Shown here piece by piece: positions 51,601 through 61,382 of a stretch of 64,000 nt of DNA; positions within the stretch are counted from its first letter, which is position 1; the number at the start of each line of letters is the position of its first letter. A program made the translations under genes and the position numbers. The stretch is from Apteryx mantelli (Eukaryota > Chordata > Aves > Apterygiformes > Apterygidae), in assembly GCF_036417845.1 (NCBI RefSeq), contig NC_089994.1, positions 18,060,001 to 18,124,000 on the forward strand, given 5' to 3'. The notes under the pieces are model-generated. The model made no database searches, was not told where the DNA came from, and worked only from the letters and a program-made list of their open reading frames with translations.

Positions 51601-54600
51601 AGCTGGCTACCCCCACGCCGCCGCCTTCCTTCTTCCTTTGCTAACAAGACAGCATTTGAAGAACCAAAAATACATTCCGTGTTTTCCTAGAAATCCGTTT
51701 TTTTTTGGTTGTTGTTGTTGCCACGTAAGCAATCGCCATAGTTGCCAAAGAGATGTTAGGTGACCGCAGGTAGGAAGGGAGGACAGACCACAAGACCAGG
51801 AATGCCGGGGAGGTGTCCCTGAGTCGTGGCCCACGCCACACCGGAGGTGGAAAGCTGCCGGGTGCCAGCTCCCGCTGCGCACTGCGCTTCAAAGGGAGCC
51901 TCGAGGCCTTGCTCCTCAGCGAGGAGCCTTCATCCCCAGCCGAGCTGCCGGCACATCCACCGATCCCCCTGCATTCCTCCCATCAACTCATTGTGTTAAT
52001 GCTATGAACTATTTTATTAACTCACCCCTCTTCACCCACTCACCAGCATCTCCCAGAGACGGGCGAGAGAAACGAGTGGAAGCTCTCCAACGGGGGAGGG
52101 AGGCAACACCATTGGAAAAGAAGGAGAAGGTGAATAATAGTTTCAAGGATTAAGAAATCAGCTTCCAAAAGGAGTGGGTGAAGGTCAGCCAGGACACAGG
52201 CAACAACGGAGGAAGCACGACTGAAACCCTACAGACAGCAGTGGCACAACCACCCAGAAAACACTTAGCTGCTGGGTTTCAGAAGGACTCCAAAAAAGGC
52301 AGCAGAGACCAGGGAGTACTTGACACATCGGTAATGTGTAAAAATAAAATAAAGTAAACCTAGACAGATCAGGCAGGGTAAAAGCAGAACAAGAAAAGCT
52401 CCAGCTCATCCCAGCCACCCCCTCTAGCGTTTAGCCGCGCAGCGCGAGCCTTCCCAGCTCCCCTGAGCGGAGGCAGCCAGCACCCCGCAGGGATGAGGAG
52501 CACCCCAAAAAATCAAGGCGGTTGGCAGCCAGCGGCTAAGCTTGCTCTGGAGGGAAAAGGGCTGGTAAAAACCTTAGGACCTCCTTTCCACCTTCCCTCC
52601 AATAATCCCCTATCTTTCAAAAGCAGACTGAACGTTGCAGAGAGAAACAAACAGCCTCGGTCCAAAAAGCTTTGCAGGGCTGGGCGAGGGAGATGCCCAC
52701 CCACCGACACGCCGCGGGCGGCCCCAGCGTGGATGCGAGTGTTGGAAGTGACCGTTTGGACGGGAGACAGGCAAACAAGCAAACTGGCAGCTTTCCGGAA
52801 AATCTGAAAGGGACATTTTGTCCCATGCCCTGCGTTCCTGGACGCCTTGGCCCCCGACGCCAAGCCACAGGGGCTTTCTGCCCGGTAGCCAGCCTCACAC
52901 CGCCGCAGATCTCCCAGCAGCTGCCTTCGCTAGGGATTCTTGCAGCATGGATTTCTTCAAGAAACCAGGTGAGCTGTTCCAATTTTGGCCAGTTTGTAAC
53001 TCAAGGACTAGCAGTAACTGACAGCTTAAAAAAAAAAAGGCGTACAGGGAGGCTCAGCGGTGCCAACGGCAGCACCTCAAACCTTCCCTCCGCTTTATTG
53101 AGGGAGTGGAGGGCTTCAAGGTTTATAAACACGAAGCTCTTCCTACTGCCACCTACTTACCTTTGTATGAGCTAATTTTAAAATAAATAAATAAAACCTG
53201 ACTTCAGCCAACCATGTTAACGCGGCGCTACCGAGTCCCTAGACAGTCCCCTCACTCCTAACGAAGGCATCTGAAGGAAGCTCATCAATGTGGCCGCAGT
53301 CCAGCAACAAACCACCTCCACGCGGTCACCCATGGTAGGCACTGCAGGATCAACACCTCTCTGAAGGAAAGGGCCACTGGAAAGCCGTTCTCCGCAGGGT
53401 CTTTGGACTTGTGAGATGAGCGTCAGAGCCAAGACAACGTGAGATACAGACTCTGGGGCCTACAGCAAATGCTACATCAGTACTAGGGCTTTGGGGAGAG
53501 TTAGGTGCAATGGTCAACTTTCTCCCTGGAAGGCAGTGACACACCAGCAGCTAGGACAAGACGTGGTGGGTATGAACACCCAGCACACCAGCTGCTCTGC
53601 AAGCAGCAGCTCCTGCAAGGCAGTTAACGTACTGTCGGTTCACACCTTGGCTATGCTGCAGCTGCTTATTTACATGTTCACACCTGAAGTTACAGAGAGT
53701 TGATTTTGATCTGTTTGGGCTGCACAAACTCAACACTGTTGACTTCTGCTCGGACTGCAACTCTAACAAACCATCAGAGAGAGGAGAGCAAGCTCTGCAG
53801 AGAAAAATCCTCCTATTCCTATTTAAGTCTAAATAAATAATAGATGCAGTTTGCATCCTAATCCATCAGAAGCTGGGCTAGTTTTTGGCCTGTTTTGCTT
53901 TCTGATCTTGTGTGTACCAGTAGAGTGCTTCTGCATCAGGGTTTCAAATGCTGCACGGGGATGCTTAAATCCTGGAGAAAGAAAAAACTCAATGCTCTTT
54001 TCGTTAAAGGTAAAGGCATGCCTATGAAGGTGTCCTGTCTACTTCACATTCCCTAAAAACATCTTAAAGACACTTGTCAGGCGGGCCAAGGCTCAGATTT
54101 GTATGAGAAATCCCTGACTCACAGATCTTGGCAACTGATTATCAAAGATTAAGGTATTTAAAATCAAGAGGCATTTGGAACCAAAATATTTTTCTGACCC
54201 TGCTCTTTAATGCCTAAATAAACAGTAACTGCACTGGCCTTTTACAGAAGGGGGGGGGAAAAAAAAAGCTTCAGCACAAAGTCAACACCTTCGATAACAG
54301 GGCCAGTGGGTATTTTTGCCAAACTGCTGAGGTTTATGAAAAAGATTTGAAAAAAATTTGAAAAAGCAGATTTATTTACAATTCCTACGGGTCTGATCAC
54401 ATCTTCAGTCTGGCAGGCCTCCTGCTGTTACTCTACCTACGTCCAAGCAAACTCCTCGCATTGCTCAAGTCAGCACCAGTTTCCTGGAAAGGCCAGATCC
54501 TAAGTAAGCGCATGCTTCCTCAGCTCCACATTCTTTGAACGTCCCCACACAACCCACCACAAAATGTAAAAGCCTAATTATATCTTTATCTGCTTCCAAG

Positions 54601-57600
54601 GCCACACCTACAGGCCAGAAAGCCACCGAGGGTCACGGGCCTGCGAATTTGCCTCCCCATTGTATGGAGCACGCTAAGGCAGGATGCTGCAGCCTTGCCA
54701 GGATGTGATTCAGCGTCCTGTTTTGAACTGTTAATAAAGTCAGCAACTTCTGCCCCAAGATCTCCCACCAAATAACTGTGAGATGATAAATACTGGAGCG
54801 AGCAGGACTTGTCAAGTCTGTAATGAACAATTGTCCCCACGAGCAAAGCCTCAAGGCGGCTGCCCCAGCCCACCCCGAGCCCAACGTACCTCCCCAGAAC
54901 CATGAACACGGTCACTCGCGGCTCTGGATACAAGTCATTCATACAATACATACACATAAAACACCCCCAGAAGCTTAAGGTTAAGGTATTAATAAATAAT
55001 TTAAGGAATTAAAATATAATATATAATAAAACACAACACAAACGTCCCCAGCTGTGGTGGGAACTTAGTGCAGCACAGCATTAGCACGTGAGAAGGAGAA
55101 GAAATAAGTCTTTTTTCCATTCCTGTGGCTGGGAGAGCACATGGAGTAAACACGCAGCCTCATGGAAAAAGAGTATGAGCAGTGCCCTGGATTTGCATAT
55201 GCTCTTTGGTTTCCATAACTGAAGAGGCTAGCTATAGCGCCAGCGAGGAATCTGTTTTATTATAATGATTTTAACTGAACAGCCTTTTTATAATGAGGCC
55301 TTGTACATGTGCCAGCCAGGATGATGCTCTTTAAGGAGTTTGTCTGCAGCAATTACTCCGTTTGCTGATCACAGAGCTGTAAAGGGAGTTTTCATAAACC
55401 TGAAGGCTCCACCTAATTCCTGCAGCCAATGCAAAAAAACAAGTCAAACCAATGCCCAGTGTAACTCCATTGCCTTCAAAAGAGAAAATTACCTTACTTC
55501 ATTAAACTACAACAAAAAAAGCAGCAGCATAAGAACTGTAGAGCTGGTTATCAAGCCATTCTGGTGGAGCACGTTCGTTCCTGACCTGGTAATCATGCAA
55601 AGCACAAAGGCAAGTAAGTGATGTGGAAAGAAAGGGGGACATGGTACCTTCTCCTCATCACATTTTTAAAACAAGAGTAGACTCCACAGAGCTCAGAAGT
55701 CAAAACTCTCACAGCTGAAAGATTTTTTTTTAAAGCACCGAATAAAACTAACCAGACACAACACTCTACTCAAAAGAGTGCTTCAGAACATAAGGAAATA
55801 ATATCATCTGCCAGTCTGCAGATGGGAGAAGGGGGCTCGGGAACATTAAGTAACTTGGCCAAGCACACAGGGAATGGCATTGGCAAAGAGAGGAAGACCC
55901 CCAGTCTTCCTCCCCTCACCACCACCACCATTTTCTCCGTTCAGCAGGACACAGAGAACTCCGAGCAGCTCTGCACAACACAGGTGCAACATTTCACACT
56001 CAGTTAAGGGCACACAGCATGTAGATACGGAGTGGAACCTCATATGCCATTAAAAGACTCGGCAAATTTACACAAGCCCAATCCTGAAAACCTTGACCTC
56101 CCACAACTGCTCTTGCCAACTCATAGAACGGGGTTTAGCATTGCTAAACAAGAGCAGTTCTTTCCATAAAGATTTTCAGGCTTGATCAGAGGTTTGAGAC
56201 TACTGATTTCCAGGCCCTTCTGCAGCAGTTTAACCTCCATTTCCCCGCAGAAGGTAGAGCGTGCCTGAAAACATTCACCCAGCGCTGTCTCTGACCACAT
56301 TCAGACTGCAGCTGAAAAGTAGTATCGGCAGATTACAGAATGACTGGATAAACAAACCTACTTACGTTTGTAATTAAAGACAGTGATTATCTGACTGCAT
56401 TCACCAACTGCATCTGAGAAATAGCCAACACTCACAACATGACCAGATATTTGTGAAATATTTCTTTTGACTTAGTGCTAGAGACCCTACCAACAGTGGA
56501 TGATAAAACCAAGCAAGCAAAATGTAATTAGACGAATTATCTATTCTACTGAGTTCATTTTATGACTTTCCAAGTGATAAGCTTTCTCAGTTGCTGCATT
56601 AGCATGCAGTATGTTGCTAGAAAACCTGTTCCAGCTTTAAAGTCATAAGCTAATACATACTCCCATGGATTTGACTTAACCTTGCAAGTGGTTTTGTTAA
56701 GATGCGGATAAGATTTTTCAGGATCCAGTGGGTGCACAGCATCTTTGGAGAAAAAAAAGAAATCATGCCACAACATCCCATGGCTGATCTGCATTCGAAA
56801 AGGAAGATTTCAGCAGATGGCTGATAGCACAGAGAATTGGACACGCATGCTTTTGTCCACCCCAATTGCATTGAGTGCAACCAGGCTGTCAGATCTGAGC
56901 CTGCTTCCTCACTTTTTCTCCTGGTAGGAATCTTTTCACACCTGGGAGCAAAACAGACCCTTGGTTATCTACCAGAAACAGCTCAATGTTACAATATTAG
57001 GGCTTCCAGAAAATTTTTGAAAAGTGAGAAAAGGGGAAGATTTTAAAGCACATTAATGCCTAAGAAAATGCAGAGAGTGACAGTATCTTTGAAAGAAGAG
57101 CTGATGTTAGAACATGCCCCCTCAGTCTATTTTAGGGTAGAAGCTGTTTTCAGGGAGAAAATATAGCTTAGAACAGAAAGAAAATCATTTTGGCATGACA
57201 GAAACCATAAGGAAACTAAGACCAAAGAGAAGTAAAAGGTACAGCTGGTTCTGAAATGATGACACAGACCACACTTCCTCCAAGCATTACAGAGAAAGGG
57301 GAATGCGCAGCAGACAAAAAAACCACCCCCACACAGGTTGTTCATATAACCAGACCCAACTAGAATGAAAATCCTCAGAAATTTTGGAGTGAATGAAAAT
57401 AATCTGTTCAGCAAGTGGATGACAAAGTTATGCCATAAACGTGTAATAGCACATTCATGCTGTATCAATGGAGCGCAGTTTGAGCTGGCAGCGAGACGGG
57501 CTCTTGTTTCCAGCAGCTCTTCCTTTTTCTAACCATTAGGATCTTTGAGGTCTACAAAGCCACGCACTGCCCTGCTGAACCCCACATGCAGGCAGGGCCC

Positions 57601-59915
57601 ACGTAACCAGGCACAGCTGTCACATATGTCTCTACCAAGGCTGGCCCAGGATTTAGAGATTCACAAACAACATCATAGGCAGTTCCTGCATTTCTTTCGG
57701 AGGACACAGCCTGCACTTTCAGCTATTGCAAAAGCAGAACAATGAAGTTGGACAATTCTGCCACCCCATGGGCACTAGGCAGAGTCTCAGTAAATTGTTC
57801 GAGAGGAGCTGCTGGCAGGAAGGAGAGATAAAATCTATCTACCTCTCTGTGCATAAGAACTTCATTTATTATCTAAGCCACATTAGTGCCACAAGTTTTC
57901 TTCAGTCCTTGGCTGTGACCCCCTGAGTCCAGGAACGGCTCTGCACAAGAGCCATCCTATTCGCTAGGTCTATCAAGCGATTTAATTATCAGATTCTTAT
58001 CCTGAAAATCGTGTAGGCAAGAGTAGCCCCAGGAGGCTGGAGGAAAAGAGTCAGGTTAATGGGATCTCAGTGTATAAAGCTAGTGTTGAAGCATTTTTTA
58101 ATGGCCAGTAAAAAAAAGTATCACCTTTTAAGTCCCATCTCATTACATACATCCCCCCATGATGGATGTAAATGCTTGATTTGCAAAAAGGCTAGACAGA
58201 CTGAAGGTAGCCCTCAAAACCAGTGCTGTCCCAGTGATTTATCTTTACATGGCCATGGAGTTCATTTGTAATGAAGAGGAATGAAGTTGTATTTCCTCTT
58301 TCAGAAGAGCCATTAACACACAAGAAGAGACTCTCATACTGACGCTGGTAGGTTAAATATTACTATTTAATACAACATTGGAAAGAGCACAAAAATCAAA
58401 GACGTGTTGCTACTCACGACTTCAGTGGGTTCCAACTTGAGCCCTGAATTGTACAATGAGCGTGCAGCCAAGCTGGGAGCAGAACCAGGAATCCTGAATT
58501 TTGCTTTAACTGATACAAAATGCATTCTCCAGGAAATAAACTAATGAATGAAATTACGGACTGTTACCAGAACATTTGTACATAGGAGACCGCGCAGCAA
58601 CCAAACGCACAGCACTTCTGATACACACGTATGCAAGCAGGACCAGTCACCACATGTCAACCTTCCCAGAGGAGGCTGTGGCCATGTCAAATCACCTCCG
58701 CGGCACGTGGGAAAGGTGGGAATGGAGCGACCTGACACTTTCCCACTTGACGACGAAGAGGTTTGGGTTTTTCTGTTCTCTGACTTTGCTTGCAGGATAA
58801 AGGTGGTCTATACCCTAACTCACTGCTCTTGGTACTCTAACACAGGCTCAGTATCAAACCAGCTTTATCCTAGTCTCAGTCAACTGATCCATCAGGCTGT
58901 GACAGAAAACTGACTGCCAACAGTGTCTCACAGCTTTATATCTCTGAAACAGTATGTCTCAAAAGAAAAAAAGGATGGAAACAACAACAGCAACTCCAAG
59001 CAGCAGCATTAGTGGCTTTGCTTTTATCTTAAACCAGGATAACTAACGTAGGAATAGTAACGAGGAGAAGAGCACAAGCCTGTGCAACCCCTGCGGTGTT
59101 TTTACACTTTATCTCTTGGACTGTGGTTTACAGGTTAGGGGGCAAGAGCTGTCTGCCACAGCTGGTTTTAGAGAGAACAACCCACATAATCGCTCAGAGC
59201 CCCTTTAGGCTGGAGTCCCACCAAGCTCGCTCAGGTACCAGAGCAATCCACCCAGGGTGCAGGCAGCAGGAGGAAGAGACTCTGCTTCAGCTTCTGAGCA
59301 ATGCTCCTGTTTACTGTTACGACCTCTGATCTCGGCACGGTCTCAGCAAGAGAAGCCTTTCTGGTCTCCGTCAGGCCACCTCCGCGCTCTCTTCCTCTTT
59401 TTCGTCCTTGCCTGAAGAAAGCAGCTGTACGCATTCCCAATAGCCGAGTCAAATTCCTAATTGTTAAATACCCGGGAATGAACAGAGCTTTCTTCTCTAC
59501 CCTTCCTAGGAGTGTAGCCCTCCAAATCTCCAATCTCAGAGCAGCAGAGAAGACAGAGACGTTGAGAAAAGAGTTTTGTGGCCGCAGTTGATGAGCAATT
59601 TTCCAGTTTCTACCCAACAGGAAAAAACAAGCCCTCTTTTATGCTTTTAGTTCATTAAAAGCTCATCTCAAAAATAAACTGATACAGGAAAGACCATCCC
59701 CAGTGCCTAGATCTCTGCTTGTTGCAGGCCTGACCATGCAATCCACTCCAGGCAACCGTACCTGCTCCTGGCCAAAGCTCTGTTCGGGTCCTGGCCAAAG
59801 CTCAGAAGTAAGAAGGTACATGGCAGACAATTAACAACAGTGGAAAATGTCTAGAGCTGAGTGATTCTGCTTACCTCACGTTTAATTTACGTTCTTCATC
59901 ACTGCCGCCATCCAG
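26364..59915 (-). CDS. Slingshot protein phosphatase 1, exons 2-15 (5'-partial)
   Basis: SSH1 dephosphorylates Ser3 of cofilin and ADF, reactivating filament severing; it acts in the cytoplasm and at lamellipodia and is stimulated by F-actin. Fourteen exons on the minus strand join with consistent phase into 1062 codons plus stop. With the 23 residues that human exon 1 encodes, the protein would be about 1085 residues (human 1049). In order: Slingshot N-terminal domain with the LHK motif, the DEK_C-like segment (IRNELEKHMNCNLKEF), and the dual-specificity phosphatase domain with HCKMGVSRS. Then come the F-actin-linked Trp (NKLW) and a long Ser-rich tail ending in WMGKS. The catalytic Cys and the Trp fall at 393 and 458, as in human. 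The C-terminal half (SSDSIHSVRGKPGLVKQRTQ, LKRSNSLAKLG) matches SSH1 rather than SSH2 or SSH3. Exon 1 is outside the window. Confidence 0.97.
27645..28105 (-). other. SSH1 intron 14
   Basis: GTGCGT donor and T-rich TTGCAG acceptor. No other feature seen. Confidence 0.9.
28106..28733 (-). CDS. SSH1 exon 14
   Basis: CCCCAG acceptor; opens with (S)KQRHNKLWKQQ, which contains the Trp equivalent to human Trp458, reported as needed for F-actin activation. The rest is acidic and Ser-rich and diverges strongly from mammals, except CFRRLSDTLL and CEKEVKKKLEFSPRKGR. It ends with an Asn run (ENLNNNNSKRSCP) and GAG|GTGCGT. 628 bases, phase 2 in, phase 0 out. Confidence 0.95.
28734..29723 (-). other. SSH1 intron 13
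   Basis: GTAAGG donor, CCCCAG acceptor; nothing further recognised. Confidence 0.9.
29724..29924 (-). CDS. SSH1 exon 13, catalytic exon
   Basis: Encodes the phosphatase loop. The catalytic Cys codon is at 29894-29896 and the phosphate-binding Arg codon at 29876-29878, within HCKMGVSRS. The downstream helices (STVIAYAMKEFGW, KAYNYVKQKRS) are nearly identical to human, with Ser for Pro after FGW and Ala for Thr before RPN. All active-site residues are intact, so the enzyme should be active. TCCAG acceptor, CAAG|GTAAGG donor, 201 bases. Confidence 0.97.
29925..30658 (-). other. SSH1 intron 12
   Basis: GTAAGT donor, TTCTCCAG acceptor. No other feature recognised. Confidence 0.9.
30659..30805 (-). 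CDS. SSH1 exon 12
   Basis: Encodes the front half of the phosphatase domain: IDYILNVTREIDNFFPGLFA and VYDEETTDLLAHWNEAYHF. The Asp in VYDEETT is placed as the likely general acid of this dual-specificity phosphatase. CCACAG acceptor, CCAA|GTAAGT donor, 147 bases. Confidence 0.97.
31258..31365 (-). repeat. MIR-like SINE core
   Basis: An ATATATGGGGAAACTGACAG stretch followed by GGGAACAGAACCCAGGAATT matches the reverse-complement MIR pattern 'ATGGGGAAACTGAGGC ... GGAACCCAGG', with the middle decayed. Confidence 0.5.
32070..32195 (-). repeat. MIR-like SINE core
   Basis: TTATCTCCACTCTACATGAG, then TTGACCAAGGTCCTGACAGC and GGGAACTGGACCCAGACTTG, in the order of a reverse-complement MIR. An internal GAGGTAGAAAT duplication is visible at 32091-32108. 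Confidence 0.6.
32292..32338 (-). CDS. SSH1 exon 11
   Basis: A 47-base exon encoding GSEWNASNLEELQG, the start of the phosphatase domain. TGTAG acceptor, GG|GTGAGT donor. Confidence 0.96.
32339..33898 (-). other. SSH1 intron 10
   Basis: GTAAGC donor, TTGTAG acceptor. Nothing further recognised. Confidence 0.9.
33899..34027 (-). CDS. SSH1 exon 10
   Basis: Encodes 43 residues starting IRNELEKHMNCNLKEFKEF and ending FDHLYL. This is the DEK_C-like segment that precedes the phosphatase domain and helps recognise phospho-cofilin in the family. CTGCAG acceptor, CTG|GTAAGC donor. Confidence 0.97.
34028..35356 (-). other. SSH1 intron 9, a GC-AG intron
   Basis: The donor reads AAGGAG|GCAAGT, so the intron begins with GC rather than GT. 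The acceptor is CTCTGCAG. Using the nearby GT (four bases further in) would shift the frame and reach TGA within five codons, so the GC site is required. The flanking match to the donor consensus is otherwise perfect, as usual for GC-AG introns. Confidence 0.9.
35357..35450 (-). CDS. SSH1 exon 9
   Basis: 94 bases encoding PTERERTERLIKAKLRSIMM and SKDLENVTSKE, the conserved link between the N-terminal domain and the DEK_C-like segment. CTTTTAG acceptor, non-canonical GC donor at 35355-35356. Confidence 0.96.
35724..35918 (-). CDS. SSH1 exon 8
   Basis: Encodes SALQILHKACEVARRYNYFP through DLESTRPDSPALFVDK. It contains the Leu-His-Lys motif reported to be needed for F-actin activation of human SSH1. 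TTTGCAG acceptor, ACAA|GTCAGT donor, 195 bases. Exons 8 and 9 are separated by only 273 bases. Confidence 0.97.
35919..37262 (-). other. SSH1 intron 7, with a retrocopy-like insertion
   Basis: GTACGT donor, TTTGCAG acceptor. It contains the poly(A)-tailed insertion at 36043-36180 and a C/T homopolymer tract at 36383-36404. Confidence 0.9.
36043..36180 (-). mobile_element. Poly(A)-tailed retrocopy-like insertion
   Basis: On the minus strand two AATAAA signals (36084-36089 and 36069-36074) are followed, 9 bases after the second, by a run of 17 A (36043-36059). That is the signature of a reverse-transcribed polyadenylated RNA. Just upstream, a 7-bp hairpin (GCCCTCT/AGAGGGC, 36090-36106) and an open frame ending soon after are visible. 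I cannot name the source gene. The 5' boundary and target-site duplication were not found, so 36180 is nominal. Confidence 0.45.
37263..37328 (-). CDS. SSH1 exon 7
   Basis: 66 bases encoding GFSVSTAGRMHIFKPVSVQA and MW; identical to the human segment as far as I recall it. CTGTTAG acceptor, TG|GTACGT donor. Confidence 0.96.
37329..37776 (-). other. SSH1 intron 6
   Basis: GTAAGG donor, TGTTAG acceptor. Nothing further recognised. Confidence 0.9.
37777..37845 (-). CDS. SSH1 exon 6
   Basis: 69 bases encoding KSCTIGMVLRLWSDTKIHLD and GDG, in the Slingshot N-terminal domain. TCTTCCAG acceptor, GG|GTAAGG donor. Confidence 0.97.
37846..39305 (-). other. SSH1 intron 5
   Basis: GTATGG donor, TCTTCCAG acceptor. 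No other feature recognised. Confidence 0.9.
39306..39427 (-). CDS. SSH1 exon 5
   Basis: 122 bases encoding AVRLESVWTDRVRYMVVVYS and SGRQDTEENILLGVDFSSKE. TTCTAG acceptor, AG|GTATGG donor. Part of the Slingshot N-terminal domain. Confidence 0.97.
39428..40091 (-). other. SSH1 intron 4
   Basis: GTAAGA donor, TTCTAG acceptor. Nothing further recognised. Confidence 0.9.
40092..40156 (-). CDS. SSH1 exon 4
   Basis: 65 bases encoding DLPQHLQVMINLLRCEDRIK and L. TCTGCAG acceptor, CTG|GTAAGA donor. Confidence 0.97.
40157..42154 (-). other. SSH1 intron 3
   Basis: GTAATG donor, TCTGCAG acceptor. It contains an AAAC microsatellite at 41214-41238. No gene recognised. Confidence 0.9.
41214..41238. repeat. 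(AAAC)n microsatellite
   Basis: About six tandem AAAC units in SSH1 intron 3. Confidence 0.9.
42155..42258 (-). CDS. SSH1 exon 3
   Basis: 104 bases encoding LSESFFMVKGAALFLQQGNS and SQGQRSLQHPHKHAG. GTTTTCCAG acceptor, GCAG|GTAATG donor. Start of the conserved Slingshot N-terminal region. Confidence 0.97.
48298..48314. repeat. T17 homopolymer
   Basis: A run of 17 T in SSH1 intron 2, next to a C-rich tract. No AATAAA lies beside it on the minus strand. Confidence 0.85.
50010..50130. promoter_or_regulatory. CpG-rich patch in SSH1 intron 2
   Basis: About 120 bases with an unusually high CpG count (GAGCGGGCCCGAGACGCGGG and similar). It could be an internal promoter for a shorter SSH1 transcript or an enhancer, but no start site or exon can be shown. 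Confidence 0.25.
54250..54268. repeat. G9-A10 homopolymer junction
   Basis: A run of G followed by a run of A in SSH1 intron 2. Simple repeat. Confidence 0.75.
55185..55325. promoter_or_regulatory. Candidate conserved noncoding element with octamer motif
   Basis: Contains a perfect ATTTGCAT octamer (POU-factor site) at 55191-55198, followed by an AT-rich but non-repetitive block. Its texture resembles known vertebrate enhancers, but conservation cannot be judged from one sequence. Confidence 0.2.
55805..55915 (-). repeat. MIR-like SINE core
   Basis: TCTGCAGATGGGAGAAGGGG, then TTAAGTAACTTGGCCAAGCA and CACAGGGAATGGCATTGGCA, in the order of a reverse-complement MIR ('CAGATGGGGAAA', 'TTAAGTAACTTGCCCAAGGTCACACAG'). 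Confidence 0.7.
59875..59915 (-). CDS. SSH1 exon 2
   Basis: 41 bases encoding LDGGSDEERKLNV plus AG, matching the human LEAGSEEDRKLNL segment. CCCCTCAG acceptor and AG|GTAAGC donor. The two leftover bases join the first base of exon 3 to make Ser, as in human. Confidence 0.93.
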
Positions 59916-60040
59916 CTGAGGGGAGAAAAGAAGGATACAGAGCAAGTTACATGCCGTTTGTTGCCATATTACAACTTTAAAAGATCCTCACGCACCCTCA
60001 TTGATGCGATCACTGGAATAAAAGGGTTTGGGTGGCTGTT

Positions 60041-60052
60041 GGGGGGGGGGGG
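60041..60052. repeat. G12 homopolymer
   Basis: A run of 12 G in SSH1 intron 1. Confidence 0.85.
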
Positions 60053-60948
60053 AGTGGGGAACGTTTATTATTTTCCCCTGATTCCAGCGATAAATGAGAC
60101 TCCCTAACCATATAAGCAATCAGCACCCAGTGCCGGGTGACGAAGGGGTTCACAGGAATTTTAAAGTTTTAAAGTTATTAGGCCCTAATTCTGCAAGCCA
60201 GTCCTAGAGCGCAGATCAATTTAAAGATCGCAAAGCTAGACGCCACCAAGAAGGCACATCTCACTCTTACTGAGTGCACACGTGAGAGCAGAATCTGCCC
60301 CAAGTGAAAGACTGTTAACAAAGAGTCGGGCATAAATTAATGCTGCAATTCCTGGTGTGCAGCGACAGCACAAGTGCCCTCCAGTGGATGCAGCCAAAAC
60401 TGCGCAGCCCCGTCTCCGTCCCAGCCTCCAGCAGCTTCATCCCAACCTTCTTCTGGCCAAGCCTCAAGGGAGCAACCTGGCACTAATGTGCAGCTCCCTG
60501 GGTCCAGGGGCGCCTGCACAAGCCAGCAGAGCCTCCTCCACGGTCCCCGAGCTGCCACCTCACCGACGAGGCCCACCTCCGCCCGGAAAGCGGGCTCCTG
60601 ACCCCTGGCAGAAAATGTGTCCTGAGGCTGGGAAGATGCCGTGGGACCGCCCAGCTATCAGGAGGTCTACATCTGCAGCGTTACTGATAAATATGCTATT
60701 TTGAACGGCAGGGACTTATTAAAACAGTAACTTTTCCCTGGACACTAGCAGAAACCTTGCACGTGGAAGCAAATTCGGCTTTTCAGGTGACATTACTGAC
60801 CCTTAAGTATTATTTACTTTCCTTAAAATAGAAGCATACTAGCCAACTTAAGTCTGCTTTTCCAGGGAAACATTTTCACATAGCTCTGCTTTCCAACCAC
60901 GTCCTTCAAATTCTCTACTAACTTTTGGACAAAACCTACTTAAAAAAA

Positions 60949-60963
60949 TATATATATATATAT
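60949..60963. repeat. (TA)n microsatellite
   Basis: Alternating TA tract following an A run. Confidence 0.85.
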
Positions 60964-61354
60964 TGTGGCTAATTTCTTCCAGAGATAACTAGGCAGAAAA
61001 GTCCAGGCGGTATCCCTTCAAAGCAAAAGGTTGTCCGGGGAGGCTGATCTGCTAGATCTCAGAGAGCCCTCCAAGCAGAGACCTCATAGATGGTCCTGCA
61101 ACGAGGAAAAACCTTCATTCAAACTTGCAACATACTGGACGCCAGAGCCTACTTAACCTGGAGAGACACAAATCTGTAAGAAATCAGGTTCCCTCAGGTC
61201 TAGTGCTCAGGACACATTTTGTTATTCACAACAGCACAGCTTAAAACCCACATCAAATAGGGCTACAACAAGGGTTACTTGTTTCCAGGTGGTTTTGTAG
61301 GATTCAAAAATAAGCAAATATTTCCATGTAAAACAGTCAAGATTAAAGTTCTGA

Positions 61355-61382
61355 GTGTGCGTATGTGTGTGTGCATGCGTGC
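61355..61382. repeat. Imperfect (TG)n microsatellite
   Basis: TG repeats interrupted by CG and CA steps (GTGTGCGTATGTGTGTGTGC). Confidence 0.8.

Larger units (their letters stand above)
42259..59874 (-). other. SSH1 intron 2 (17.6 kb)
   Basis: GTAAGC donor at 59869-59874 and GTTTTCCAG acceptor at 42259. No other gene was supported inside it. It holds several CpG-rich patches (43745-43815, 45410-45480, 48990-49085, 50010-50130), a MIR-like element, an octamer motif and simple repeats. The many short frames have no similarity. Confidence 0.85.

Noticed and set aside
59301..59617. Frames of 96-128 codons just left of SSH1 exon 2
   Set aside because: Considered as a possible SSH1 exon or antisense gene, but they show neither the SSH1 sequence nor splice sites.
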